From Trileptium ribeirensis (taxonomy: Eukaryota; Nematoda; Enoplea; Enoplida; Thoracostomopsidae), in assembly GCA_030248225.1 (NCBI GenBank), contig JASANE010005226.1, positions 1-64,000 of the forward strand: 64,000 bases of DNA, read 5' to 3'. Of the stretch, positions 36,906-48,181 are shown piece by piece (the first letter of the stretch is position 1; each line of letters begins with the position of its first letter). Below the pieces are notes generated by a model. The model saw only the letters and a program-made list of their open reading frames with translations. It made no database searches and was not told the origin of the DNA. Made by a program: the position numbers and the translations under genes.

Positions 36906-39900
36906 TATAGGTTGTTTACTCCGCTTGCTTGTCGAAACACAGTTTTAAGCAATACCTTTTATGTACTTTTAGCTCGGCGAACTTCAATCGACCATTGTCG
37001 CAATTCAAGAGGAACAGCGACTGTTGCGGCTTGGTCTTTGTTTCGTTTGTGGCTTATGCCTAATCTTGCTGTTTTCTGTCAAATGGACTAATTGGTGACA
37101 CTGTCAACTACATGCCCATACATTAAGTAAATTAATCATTCGATGAACCATTGGACAAAGTGACATGTAATCTACGCAACGTTCGCTTTTTTGTTTACAC
37201 TGTTCATTCAGAATTAAATGCTGACAGACCAGATGCGGGGAATTCTACATTTTTTATTTTTAAGTTACATTTTGTTCTTATTATTTTGATTGGGCCAATG
37301 TAACTTTTATGAGCAGAAGTGACATGCATGCTATTATTGTGGTCAACATACTAATCCTAAGCTAACGTCTTTATATGGATGTTGCCAAGTTTCCACCTAT
37401 AACTACGTGGGAATGGACATGAGTACCATAAATCAAAAATTTAAAGTTGTAATTTGAGCTTTGAGCCCACGCTAACCTATAGCTTAAACTTAGACTTAGG
37501 CTGCGACTAAGGTTCGGGTTTATTCTCAAAGAGTCAAAGCAATCGATTAATCGAGAGGGAACATGACATGGTACTCTAGGTGGCATGACATGATCCCTTG
37601 TATTATAAGCCTTATACTAAGCCTAAGTCAGGGTCATCTGTCCCCGAAATCTTCCATTTAGATTTTCTTTTTTCTGACGATAACGTGGGTTTCCTAAGAG
37701 ACATGATCCTTTAAATTGTTTAAAAATAAAACTCCAGTGCGTTAGAAATAAAGTTTTTATATGGATTCTAGAACAATTTTCGATTATCCATACATGTTTA
37801 TCGAAATTAAGTTCGTCTTGCATTCAAGCGACAAGCTTTATTTGATTCCCGTAACTAAACATTACTTGTATTTAACCTAAGTTGCACTTAATTCTGATTA
37901 TATTAATATAATTTATTATTAATTTGCTGTTTCACAAAAAATCAAGATTTATAATGTTATTACAAATTTATGGTAACATAATTATAATTTTGCGGTTTAA
38001 TCGTTTAAAATCTATTTTCTATGCTATCTACACAAATGTACACTAACACGGAAATCTGTGCTCTGTATTGTAGAATTTATGTTATTAGTATGCAATGCAA
38101 TAAATAATTTATGTTATTTGTAACGGCTTTAAAGAATTTATGGTGTTATTTTAAAACTTAATCAACGCAATGTTTACTGGTAGACAAAAAATGGAATGGC
38201 AAAATGTTTGCATTCGTGGTTCAGTAATTAATTAGTTTCCTTGATTACACTGATTTCGGGTTTTCTAGTATGCGTTTACGTTTACTCTCCTTTGTTGTTG
38301 ATGCTATCATGGTTTGTAATCATAAAACTAAGGAAAGTACATTGGATTGAGTTTTATATATAAAGATTGTTTGTACTTCAACCGTGCAGCTGTGTAAACA
38401 GAGCTTAAATTTTAATCATGTTGTTGGGTGGCATAAGTGTATAGTTTGCCGCCAGGAAAATTGGTTTATCGCATTTCTTCAAGGTTCTGCGGCCATATGT
38501 GCTTTGCCTTTGTTTCATGATCGTTAGAGGCTATCGTAGGATCCAGTCGTGTCATACAGTGCCCGCCACAATTGACTTCCACTCGCTAGTTGTTCGTTCG
38601 TTACTCGCTCACAACTTGGTCGTAGGAAAATAATGTTTTACTGTGAAATTTTATAATTAGCTCGGTGTTTGGATCTCTTATAAAGCGACAGCCAATAATT
38701 ATTGTGATCAGACTATAGTGATGAAATCGACCGTAACTGAGAAATGCGAATATTAGCTCAAGTGTCCAAGCCACAGACATTATCCTCAACTCCTTTTGTA
38801 AAGTTATTTTGTAAAAAAATCGTCATTTTGTTTTTGGCTAACCTGTAGCAAATCACATGTTTTTCAGCAGAGTAGTTGTGCTTTTGGGAAACGAACTCTG
38901 CCTGGTATTAAATTTTAAAATAATTATTGAATTATTGTAATGCGGTTGCTGGCCAGGATGGACTGAAGTTAAAAAGAACAGTAAATTATAGGCTGAAACT
39001 AGTGTTGCCCGGTGGAGATATTATAAATTTTATTCGCAAGGTCCATAATTTAGGTAAATTTTGCTTGACTAGTGTGACAGGCTTAAGTTTAGTTTATTGC
39101 CAACGGCATAGCATGAATTTCACGTCCGCCCCTTAAAGTTTGCTTTACCGATCTTTTTAGCGCTGGTAGTAGAAATTTGTTGCAAACCTGTTGGTGGGTA
39201 TTTCGATTCGTATTTGATTCCAAAACAGTGATACTTTGCTGGAACTAAAATTTTGTGATAGTGCTATACTGACATCTAAGTAAAACTCTATTTTCAATGA
39301 TAACGCCGATTTTTAACTTTACACAAGTATTCTCAAAGTAAACAGTTCATTGTATTCCCTTCCTATATTTTGATTACAGTACGCAAATCGAGGTGGTTAA
39401 AAAATCAAACTACAATGCGTATATTTGAACCGGCCAAAGTAAAGCTGTGAGCTTAAGCTGGATGCATGTTGTGGTATACTAACTTTGAGTCTATCCCAAG
39501 GTCCTTATATGAACTTTGTAAGATCCATATATGAGTTTTATACTAAAGCCAATTTTAAGTGAGGAGCTACTACCATTCGCCAGACCCGCATACTATGATG
39601 TTCTTTTTAGAGATATAACGTTACTCCCTCGGTTGTATTTGACGATAAACTTCGATATTGAGTTCGTTAAAGGTTTTAATTTCAAATATTTTTTGTGTGT
39701 GAGAAGTTTGACTTCATTGCATTTGCTTTATTTATTATGCTATGATGGCTTGTCTTTAATCTGGACGCTTTGTAGTTTTTATCTAAATTATTATTCAAGG
39801 TTTAGTATACGCCAAATACTTAAACTTCAATGGCAATTGAGGGTACCTTCCTCCATCGGCCTTGGGTACGCCCACGGTGGTCCCAAATTTCATGCTTCAT

Positions 39901-40123
39901 CGACAGCTAAAATATAATACCAGGTAATGTGTTTTCGTACCTTAATCGCTTTAATGCCCTGAAACATATTGTATACACGTGTTTAGCGCTGATCTCTCAA
40001 GTGATTTTTGAGCTTGAAGCTAGCTGCCCATCGACAATGATGCTGACCACATTCACGTTCCGTCATTCGTATTATGTGTATTGAGCACTGGATAAATGAT
40101 TACATTTGTTAACTAATACTTAT
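36906..40123. other. Intron, no confident exon
   Basis: AT-rich. A 128-codon ORF at 39,531-39,917 is hydrophobic and Leu/Phe/Tyr-rich, but has no domain, no family match and no splice signals in useful places, so I do not call it. Confidence 0.4.
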
Positions 40124-40975
40124 AACTAGTAAACGTAATAAATTACAAAAAGTGAGCGGAGTAATTGGTAAAGAAATTTATATTTTATATATGTATACAT
40201 GTATTTAATCAACTTAATGTAATATATTTATATAATATGTAACTTAATTTAATCAATTTATACTAGGCCACTTGTTTTACACATCTGGTGTCAAATCTAC
40301 CATACAAAAAACTACGTAGCTAATTAATTAGTAATATCAACTAATTGTCACACATGATAAAATCACAAAACTTTAAAAGTCACATATTCATGATCAGTGA
40401 CATCGAAAACCGAGGGCAAAAAATCAGTAATATTAAAGTGATTTTAAGATTTGCATAAAATTAGCTAGTTAATTACTTAACTAATCAGCAAATACTGCCA
40501 AGTTTTAGAGTTTAAGAATTAATATATTCATGATCAGCGTGATAGAAAACCCTGTGTGCATTTTTTCATTTCTGAGCAGTTTGAAAATTTTCAAAAAATT
40601 AGCTAATTAATAATTAATTAGTAATTACCTAAAAAATAACTAATTTGCATGTTTTTAACATCATCCTCCAAATTCTTAATCAGCACGGCGAGATGTAATG
40701 TGCGCAGCAAAATAATGTCTTTACAGTAATTATTTATTGGAGAATAAGGAATTTTTGCATGAAAATGCTAAAACTAGGCTAACACGCTTAACTCGTTAAT
40801 TAATTACTAAATAACAAAAGCAAATGTTGACAAAATCTATGTCTTGCACCTGACCGTTAATAGGCCTTTCAAACAAAAGAATTTTTAATCGCCCAGTAAG
40901 AGGAGTTCAACAGATAGACGTGCCGATTTTTATCCCTCTGGCGAAAACAAAACCCTTCGCTATATTTAGCATCTG
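40124..40975 (-). mobile_element. Foldback/MITE repeat, copy 2 (inverted copy of 2,280-3,056)
   Basis: Reads in reverse as the repeat at 2,280. ACTAGTAAACGTAATAAATT and GTGAGCGGAG at its left mirror the right end of copy 1; GGGCGATT, a GAGGAGTT block and CGAAAACAAAACCCTTCG at its right mirror the left end. The internal AATTAGCTAATT and ATGATCAGCG units are kept. It lies in the long intron between 35,244 and 47,213. Confidence 0.75.
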
Positions 40976-41674
40976 GTCGAAAAATTTATAGCTCAAGGCG
41001 ATCTGGACGAAGGCTGCTGCTGTATTCTGAGCGTTTAGCTTGAACATATTGATTTTCCTGAATCGTTCACGCCGATCGACATTGGCAGAATATTGAGCTT
41101 AAGCTATAAGCGGAGTATATATATATATGCAAAAAAAGTCGGCCAATTTTTTCAGGTTTTGTAATCATAGGATGAGACCTAAAGTTATTGTTTCTATTAT
41201 GGTTTAGATTATCAAATGTTGCCCAACACGGCTAAAGACACACTTCTCGTGCTTGACGTTAAGGATCGGATATAGTTCGGACTGGTACTTTTTTCGGCTC
41301 TCTCATGCATAGTTATCTAGAATTTATCGCAATTATAAAATGGCTCGGTAAAATAGGCTTGCTAAATGCACATAGAGCTTATATTAACTAGCAGCAAAAT
41401 GTTTATTTCGTGGACTGAAGTAAACGCCATTTTATGCCGTTTGACGTTAGAGTTGTGTCCAGTAATAAATATTAAAAGATAAAATGTCATCCAAAAAGCA
41501 AACGTGTGAAGCTATTATTTCCAGCCTACACTAAGTTTTACAGATTCCATTAACATCTTTCAAAAATGTACACTGTTTCCATTTTGCAAATAAAGTTATA
41601 TTTCACCGTGCGTAAAATTCATCAAAATTTGTTAATGCTTGGTGTTACTAATATTTTAGCTATTTCTTTTGCAG

Positions 41675-41752
41675 AAAGAGCAATACCGTTGTGCAGTGTT
41701 TATTAAGGACCACATTTTATGCTTCTATTATGTGGAAAACTGTTTTGCTAGT
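41675..41752 (+). CDS. Candidate small exon, uncertain
   Basis: A strong acceptor (TATTTCTTTTGCAG) is followed by an open phase-0 stretch reading KEQYRCAVFIKDHILCFYYV and ending at AGT/GTACAT, again phase 0. That fits between the exon ending at 35,244 and the one starting at 47,213, both phase 0. Against it: I recognise no homology, the donor is weak, and the stretch could be chance. If real it would add 26 residues to the MSP gene. Confidence 0.2.
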
Positions 41753-41954
41753 GTACATGAACTAGATTTTTGGACCAGAATATACGAATGTTATTTTAAC
41801 TGCACAATTCGCTAGAATACCGTATATACGTTTATTGTATTCCTACGCAGATATTTATATAATGTACCCATAATTGCTGGTGTGAAAATAAATGTTAAAT
41901 TGTTATTTTCGGAATGAGTTAACTAGAACCCAAAGTTGAACTTTTAAACTACCA

Positions 41955-42110
41955 CGGAGTAATAAATATGTATCCACAGCGTGAAGCGCTAAACTTTCCC
42001 CGACAGGTCGGCTAATAACCCCCTATCGGCGACGCCGGCACCGAAACCCTTATTCGTCGAAGTCCCCTTACCGCCTAGTGATCGGCAAACCCACTCGGAC
42101 CTCGCTTGTA
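41955..42110. other. GC-rich island in an AT-rich intron
   Basis: About 150 bp with many C/G-rich words (CCCCTATCGGCGACGCCGGC, CCCCTTACCGCC), far richer in CpG than its flanks. There is no clear ORF, terminal repeat or RNA fold that I could establish. It may be the end of an uncharacterised element or a regulatory segment. Confidence 0.35.
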
Positions 42111-42363
42111 TGGTATGTATTTAAAATAAATTGAGTACAGTAGTTTTGAAACTCACAAAATTGACCTCTAAAGATTCACAATTCTCTATACGATGGACGA
42201 GCTGCAATTTAACCCGCTCTTCAAACGATATTAGCGAGCTGCTTACTAAATCACATGGCTCCATTTTTGGCCGAGGTTGCGTACAGTAGCGCTAAGTCAT
42301 CATTGTCCTACATTTTTTCGTGGATGCGTATGTTGCTATGTGACCGTGTGTAATACCTTTACA

Positions 42364-42410
42364 TGGGACAAAAGTTCCAAACAGCGTGGACATTATAACG
42401 TGAACGCCGC
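42364..42410 (-). mobile_element. Terminal fragment of the 35,740-type MITE
   Basis: GGGACAAAAGTTCCAAACAG then ATTATAACGTGAACGCCGC mirrors the first 47 bp of the element at 35,740. Sequence further inside does not match, so only the end is kept. Confidence 0.6.
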
Positions 42411-42514
42411 ATTCGATCAGGTTCATCGTGAGCTGTGTCACCCAAATGAAAATCAAAGCTAACTCACCCAGTGCCTCTTGGCATTAATAGTGGTTAGTGT
42501 CTATTTGGAGTGAA

Positions 42515-42790
42515 GGGGGCAACGACTACTGGGAGTGGTGGATTGGGGCAACGACTATTTGGAGGGGGGGCAACGACTACTTGGAGTGGTGGGAGGGGGC
42601 AACGACTACTTGGAGTGGTGGGAGGGAGGCAACGACTACTTGGAGCGGTGGAAGGGGGGCAACGAACTTGGAGTGATGGGATGGGGGGCAACGACTACTT
42701 GGAGTGGTGGGAGGGGCAACGACTACTTTGGAGTGGTGGGAGGGGGGCCAACGACCACTTGAAGTGGTGGTAGGGGGCAACGACCATTTC
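42515..42790 (+). repeat. G-rich minisatellite, about 28-30-bp unit, 9-10 copies
   Basis: Units of the type GGCAACGACTACTTGGAG plus TGGTGGGAGGGG, with small indels. The G strand has several G3+ runs and could form quadruplexes. It explains the overlapping Gly/Trp- and Pro/Ser-rich ORFs on the two strands, which are not genes. Confidence 0.95.
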
Positions 42791-44429
42791 GAGTGCGAGG
42801 AACGGCAATTAGTAGGGTAGGGATAACGGCTCTCTATTGTGGAGTGTGACACTTGTTTAGAGCGGACGGTAACAATTTTCCTGCGAAGAATAATACTAGT
42901 TATCTGTATTCAATATAGCATTCTTAGCAACAAGATTTGTAATGCAATATACACTCAATTACTGAATGTTAATCGCAAATTCCCGGCAATTCATGGCCAT
43001 GAAGACAAATATGTGCACTATTGGGGTCAATTTTGTTGCAGTGTGGGGCAAATCCAGTGAGTGGGGTGGGGGTCAGTTGTCCCCCATCATATGGTTAAAA
43101 GCAGCCCTGACGCTATGAATCAAAGTTAGACTTATTCTATGAGGTAATTATGTTTTAGCTCAGGCTGAGCCAAATTATGTAACATATTCTTTTCTGGGCC
43201 GAGAAAAGGCCACATATACAAGTGAAATTCTGACTGAGCTGTTATATGCTGAGATACGTCTGTATTTTATTATCATATGCCGCATGTCGGACTGTGTGAC
43301 ATGGCTCTGAATGTGACCGAATCCGATTTTTTATGTCACAGGCACCGCTAACGGTACTGAATACAGCGCTGGTCAGATTCATTGCTATATTCTCTTGACC
43401 CCATTATTATTTTAAGATGACATTTCATACATTTAATCGTTTGTCTTTTGACTGGCTTAGCATTTTTCACAATACGTATGTATCACAGCGGTATGTACAG
43501 AAAGGTTGTAGTATAATACAATTTGTCCTGTATTCACCAGGTGATCATGAATCACGACGTGACTTTGTCTTCCACCCTAATCAATAATTAGTCTGCGTCG
43601 AGCAATTAGTTACAGTTGGATTTAACCTAAAGGTTTAATTTCAAATTTTGATACGATAAAAAGTATGTTTGTCACCTCTTGTTTCTGAACCAGAATACGG
43701 ACACATCCACATGTTCTTCCAAGTGCAAGGTAAGATTAACGCTCTTCTAGGAATCATTGACGTGACGGATCCAGCACTGGACGGGGGCGCCCACCTCCCG
43801 GCATAGTATTGAAATACCACACAAACTTGAAATATGCGGAATAAAATGAAAAATATGCAATTAAAGAGTAGTGGAAAAAATTTCTGTAGCAAATCGCCCC
43901 TTTATGAAAAAAATTTTCAAAACCTGTCAGAAATTTCAGGATCCGATATATACTGCTAGGAACCATAAACAAATTGCAACAAATGTCTATTTCAAGTTAG
44001 ATACACCAAGAAATATGTCAAATCTGAAACCAGTAGTAAATATTTCTACCAAAAACAGATCGTCTTGTTTCTTGGTTGCTGAATTAATGAAAATTTTTTC
44101 ACAGCGACTACAGCTTAATAACGGATGGTCGGATATCCTTGATTTTTGCCATATATGGCGATTAATCAATGGACGCATATTATTAAGTGTTATTTATGTC
44201 TCCTATTAAATGATGAATGGTAAATCAATTCAATTTTTAGACCAAAGGCAAGTCGATTTTTTTGCTTTCGTTTTTGAATCACACGGTAACTGTTAAAGAA
44301 AGATTCAGTAATAATCACCTCTGATCAGCAGTGTGACATTCTACAACTTTCCAATATTATCTCCAGCAGTACGTCGCTGCCGTTTTAACCCTTTACATAT
44401 TTTGATCCACATTGTTTGTCATAACATTA
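42791..44429. other. Intron, no confident exon
   Basis: ORFs of 70-112 codons on either strand (for example 43,871-44,209) lack domains and splice signals. Confidence 0.4.
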
Positions 44430-44585
44430 TTTCCCAAACGTGTTCTTGGATTACCAAATTTACACCTCTTCCATGTTCTTGAATCACGAAATTTAGCCAC
44501 CTATGTTCTTGGAAGACTAATTCACATCCACTCAAAGTTCGTGGATCACTGATTCAGACTCCTAATTCACTTAAAATGTTATAGT
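44430..44585 (-). repeat. Inverted cluster of the 25,600-type minisatellite
   Basis: Read on the minus strand it contains GATCCACGAACTTTGAGTGG, CCAAGAACATAGGTGG and TTCAAGAACATGG units separated by TAAATTTCGTG-like spacers, matching the intron repeat at 25,600-25,830. Confidence 0.55.
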
Positions 44586-44807
44586 CCCACACGCTTTATA
44601 TGACACAAACTACTGTAATATTAAATGTAGGATTTAGTTTTGTCATCTTTCAATATCTTCCTGAAATAAAATTTAGGTTTATTTTACATGTTTAACAAAA
44701 GTACTATAACACTGATTCATTTATAATCACCTCGAATCTTCATTTCGACTGGGTAGTGATCAGTTAACTTGAGTGCCTAAAAAGTCAATATCGGTATAGC
44801 AATAATC

Positions 44808-44937
44808 TGCAAAATCATAGAGCCAAATTAGCTCAGAATTCTATTCTGAGCTCCCTGGAGCCTGGTTCAAATCGAACGAAGTCCCAGGTGCCTCAAAATG
44901 AGCCAAGTTTGGGTCAATGATTTTTTACAGTGTAAAA
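44808..44937. mobile_element. Small palindromic MITE, about 130 bp
   Basis: The left arm CTGCAAAATCATAGAGCCAA and the right arm (reverse) CTGTAAAAAATCATTGACCC are inverted repeats of about 30 bp. A further internal palindrome, GAGCTC/AGCTCAGAATTCTATTC, lies on the left. It has GGTTCAAATC, which mimics a tRNA B box, but the rest does not fold as a tRNA. Confidence 0.5.
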
Positions 44938-45104
44938 CACGTTATATATTGTAACAAGTTATATTACAAGTCAAATATCATTCTTATTTATAATTGTATT
45001 GACATTGGAGAACCTTACATTGAAGTTACAATTTAGAAAATTAACTTAGAAAATTGCACACCATAAATTTTTGACTTGTCCTGTCTGTAACAGTAGCAGT
45101 GTTC

Positions 45105-45545
45105 CTGATTTAATCCCTTGCCGCATGAATTAATGTGCACTTCGTATAATGTTGAACAACTTTTTCATGCAGCTGCAGATTCAACCTGGGTCGTTGAGCT
45201 GTGAGAATTATGCGTTAGCCACTACACTATCTAGGAGCTGTTGCTTGGTTTCTGAAGGTAGTATTGGGCACGTTGGCCGGTCGGCCATTTTGGGTGGCCG
45301 GACTGCCGCCGGCAAGCCATGTAATCTTGCGGCTGGCGAGCCGGTAGAACCACCGGCCGGTAAACTGGCACGTGGAAAACGGCAAAGTGCAAACCGGCCG
45401 ACCAAACGACTTTTCACGACTGTTTTACATGCGCAACACTATCTGAAGGAACCCCACAACGTGAGTGTATAATACCGCACGTGCAAACGCTCTTCCCACG
45501 ACAAATTCGATAACCGCATCGCGTTGCAAAGTACGCTGTAACAAA
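45105..45545 (-). mobile_element. tRNA-derived SINE, minus strand, split by a MITE
   Basis: On the minus strand it has an A-box-like TAGTGTAGTGGCTAACGC and a B-box-like GGTTGAATC. A 5' part contains GAATTTGTCGT and CACGTTGTGGGGTTCC, and a 3' part contains AACATTATACGA and CATG(C/A)GGCAAG. The order and most bases match the plus-strand copy at 46,465-46,707. It is interrupted by the 183-bp insertion at 45,259-45,441. Confidence 0.65.
45259..45441. mobile_element. 183-bp GC-rich hAT-type MITE inserted in a SINE
   Basis: The ends TAGTATTGGGCACGT and, on the other strand, TAGTGTTGCGCATGT are inverted with 3 mismatches in 15. Both flanks are TCTGAAGG (45,251-45,258 and 45,442-45,449), a perfect 8-bp duplication. 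The uninterrupted SINE at 46,465 has a single CTTCAGG/CCTTCAG at the corresponding place, which confirms the insertion. Confidence 0.85.
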
Positions 45546-46464
45546 TGTTGAATGTATGCAGGAAATGGTTACATAAGCAATAGTGTAAATTTGGATTAAA
45601 CTGACTGTCATTATGTGGAATATGTATACATTTTTACCAAAAAAATAAGGCATCATAGGTTTTTATTTCTTAAGATATTAAGTGTTTTCTTTCAGGCATA
45701 GCTTTATGGTCTAAGAAAATTAAAGCTAATATAAGTCGTTAAAAACTGTGCCAATCTTAAGGCACAATCTCCAAACAGTTGATTGACTCATCAAATTTTT
45801 TATAGATTGGATGAAAACATGGCCAAATTAAAACGTAAGTTCGTCAGCCACGAGCGATCGTCGCTAATTTTTTGTCAAATTTTACTCAAAACTTTTACTT
45901 TTAATCTTGCATTTTGCGACAGCTGGAATTGTTTTGCTAAACATTCAAAATATGTTAAAATGTTTCCTCGGATATATATATCGTGAACGCTTTTGCTGCT
46001 TATAGCAAAGTTTCCGGCGCTCGTGTACGGAAAGCGTCCACAGTCCCCCAATAAGTGAAGTGCAAGATATACCGCTATCGGTACCTTAAGGTCCTGGCAT
46101 TAGTCTTTGGTTCACATTATATAGAAGGCATACACTTATATTAAGACTAACTCGGGGTCTACTGCCCCCCCCCCAAATTCCCCACTGTAAAAGCTGTTTT
46201 TTCTATACATATACATCATTTGTTGTGGATTAATGTAGAGGCTTTCTCTACACGAGCGCCTCATTTCCAGCAAATATTGAAAGCTGACCGTCATTGTGAA
46301 AAAGATGGGGTAAAAACTTGTACTTTCAGTCAGTATTGAACGTAATCAGACAGCTCTTCGAGCTACGAAAATTACGGATAACAGTGTGTCAGATTTAAAT
46401 AAAAATTAGCCGATCGCATAACTAACCCTCTTATGTCGGGCTAGGTCCAAATCGACCTAACGCA

Positions 46465-46707
46465 CATTGCGAGCCATTGCGTTTACTGAATTTGTCGTAT
46501 GTCGTACGTTCGAACGTGCGTTGTTATTCGTTCACGTTGCGAGGTACCTTCAGGAACCGAGCAGCAGCTCCGAGATAGCTCAGTGGTTGGCGTACACACG
46601 TTTCACCCGTATGATGTCCCCAGTTCGATCCCCGGCGGGGGCTTGAGTTGGTCAAACATTGCACGATATACAAATTCCGGCATGAAAGAGTTAATAATCT
46701 AATAGGA
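46465..46707 (+). mobile_element. tRNA-derived SINE, plus strand
   Basis: GATAGCTCAGTGGTTGG (A box) and AGTTCGATCCCC (B box) are spaced as in a tRNA, but the acceptor and T stems do not pair properly, so it is not a functional tRNA. The upstream segment with GAATTTGTCGTATG and CACGTTGCGAGGTACC and the downstream AAACATTGCACGATATAC and GGCATGAAAG are shared with the minus-strand copy. Confidence 0.7.
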
Positions 46708-47212
46708 ATCTGCAAAATTCCACGTGGACTTCACCAACTGGGTGTGTATACAGTTACAAACATCACAGTGTTTCGTTAGTCAAGTATATAACGTGTACTC
46801 TCTTATATTTGTTGTAGTATATACCTGAGATTGTGGAATTTTGTAGGATTTATCAAACTTGAATACTTTGCTACTTCTTCGTACTACAGCTGCTTTCATA
46901 GCACCACCAGCAACCAAGATTCTATAACACAACAAAAATAAAAAACGTACTAACGGAAATCTGAATGCATCTTATTATTAATAGCTCAATTTTAAATCAG
47001 TGTGTAAAGAAAGCGCTCTTAGCGTGACTGTATGACACAAAACCATCTATAAGTTGTATACAGGTCTAAGCTGACGAATCAGATCATGACAGGTTCCCAA
47101 GCTTAATCTGTTATAGCTCTAACGATGGATATTGCGGATAATTTGAAATCAGAATCGGAATTTTTAGTTTTTGGAACTAGTATATATATTTTCATATTTC
47201 TAAATGTCTCAG

Positions 47213-47310
47213 GTGGGTATCGGACATGATAAAGACAGTCCAACTATATATCTGCAGGCTTTCCAATATGACGAGTCTTCTGCAAACCAATTACATGTCC
47301 CAATGCCAAG
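47213..47310 (+). CDS. Probable further exon of the MOSPD2-like gene
   Basis: A 98-bp exon with acceptor CTAAATGTCTCAG, phase 0, and donor CCAAG/GTTAAT, leaving two bases. It encodes VGIGHDKDSPTIYLQAFQYD then ESSANQLHVPMPR, an acidic polar stretch with no domain that I recognise. It joins in phase to the exon ending at 35,244 and to the one starting at 48,082. Codon content and splice sites favour a real exon. Its membership in the MSP gene is inferred from strand, order and phase; a separate gene cannot be excluded. Confidence 0.6.
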
Positions 47311-48081
47311 GTTAATTTTACAAATATATGCTGTTAATTATTTCGTAAAAACATAAAACTAATGCGTACAGTTCATCTCAGCTATATCTACCTTCGTTTG
47401 TAGTGCTTTTGTGTTTGCCTAATAAGTTGCGGGGCGACACAGGTCCGATTGGCAATGGTTTTAGACGAGGCAAAATATCTACTCGCTTCCAACTGTGGGA
47501 GCTAGTCACTGATCATATGAGGTTTAGCATTGTGAGCCATAACTCTGGTATTTAAAATGATAACGCCATCTAATTTTTAGCTCAGTACTCTTAATTCCAC
47601 TACTTCAGTAGTTTTTGTGTTTTTTGGAACACTGGATAAATACGCACAAAATATCTGAGCCAAACTAGAATTATTTCTATGCCTTATCAGCGCACGAACG
47701 GCGTCACATGGATTAAGATAATGTTTTTCACCTGTCCCACAAATATCTTTGTGCTATGGTTCAAACACTACAGCTTCAGCAAGTTTTACGAAGCGATTGA
47801 AATATATACATGGAAACGCAACGCTCTGAACGAAGTATCTATTTTCTCTAAACCATATCTCTATTTACGTGGACTATCCAATAAAACATTCCTTAAAACT
47901 ATGCGCAGTTTTTAACGCAAATCACGAAGCATTCTCAGTACGAACTTGTGAGTTTTCCATATATCCTAACCCGTTTATAGTTCACAGTCACTCCACTTAA
48001 TATAGTTATGCACTGGAGAGTATTATGTGACTGCAAAATATTACGTAAATATATTAATACACCGTACGCATCGTATCACAG

Positions 48082-48181
48082 GCATCATCAAAGTGAAGCT
48101 TTGGAGCCTTTGGAAACAGATGTTTCAATGAACAACAACCATAATTTCTTCGAAAATTGTTATATATTCTTCAAAATTGTG
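48082..48181 (+). CDS. Probable exon, acidic segment, 3' limit uncertain
   Basis: Acceptor CGTATCACAG. One base completes the Arg/Ser codon left at 47,310. The frame then reads HHQSEALEPLETDVSMNNN followed by HNFFEN. Two donors are possible: T/GTTATA at 48,159 or G/GTAGTG at 48,182. If neither is used, the frame runs through a hydrophobic stretch (CYIFFKIVVVIETLYI) to a stop at 48,217, which would make this the last exon. The hydrophobic tail contains Lys and Glu and is a poor membrane anchor, so I prefer an internal exon. Confidence 0.45.

Noticed and set aside
39531..39917. 128-codon hydrophobic ORF
   Set aside because: No splice signals at useful positions, no domain, composition follows local T-richness.
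42494..42852. Overlapping Trp/Gly- and Pro/Ser-rich ORFs
   Set aside because: Entirely explained by the G-rich minisatellite.
44830..44890. tRNA-like B box GGTTCAAATC
   Set aside because: Sits in a palindromic MITE; no cloverleaf can be formed.
45149..45472. 107-codon ORF rich in Gly, Arg and Pro
   Set aside because: Lies across the SINE and the inserted MITE; open only because of GC-rich element sequence.
45785..45834. Microexon LDENMAKLK between TTTTTATAG and GTAAGT
   Set aside because: Splice signals look good but its phase does not fit between the exons ending at 35,244 and starting at 47,213, and 28 bp is too little evidence.
46565..46640. tRNA gene
   Set aside because: A and B boxes are present but acceptor and T stems do not pair, and the sequence is shared with a second repeat copy, so it is a SINE.
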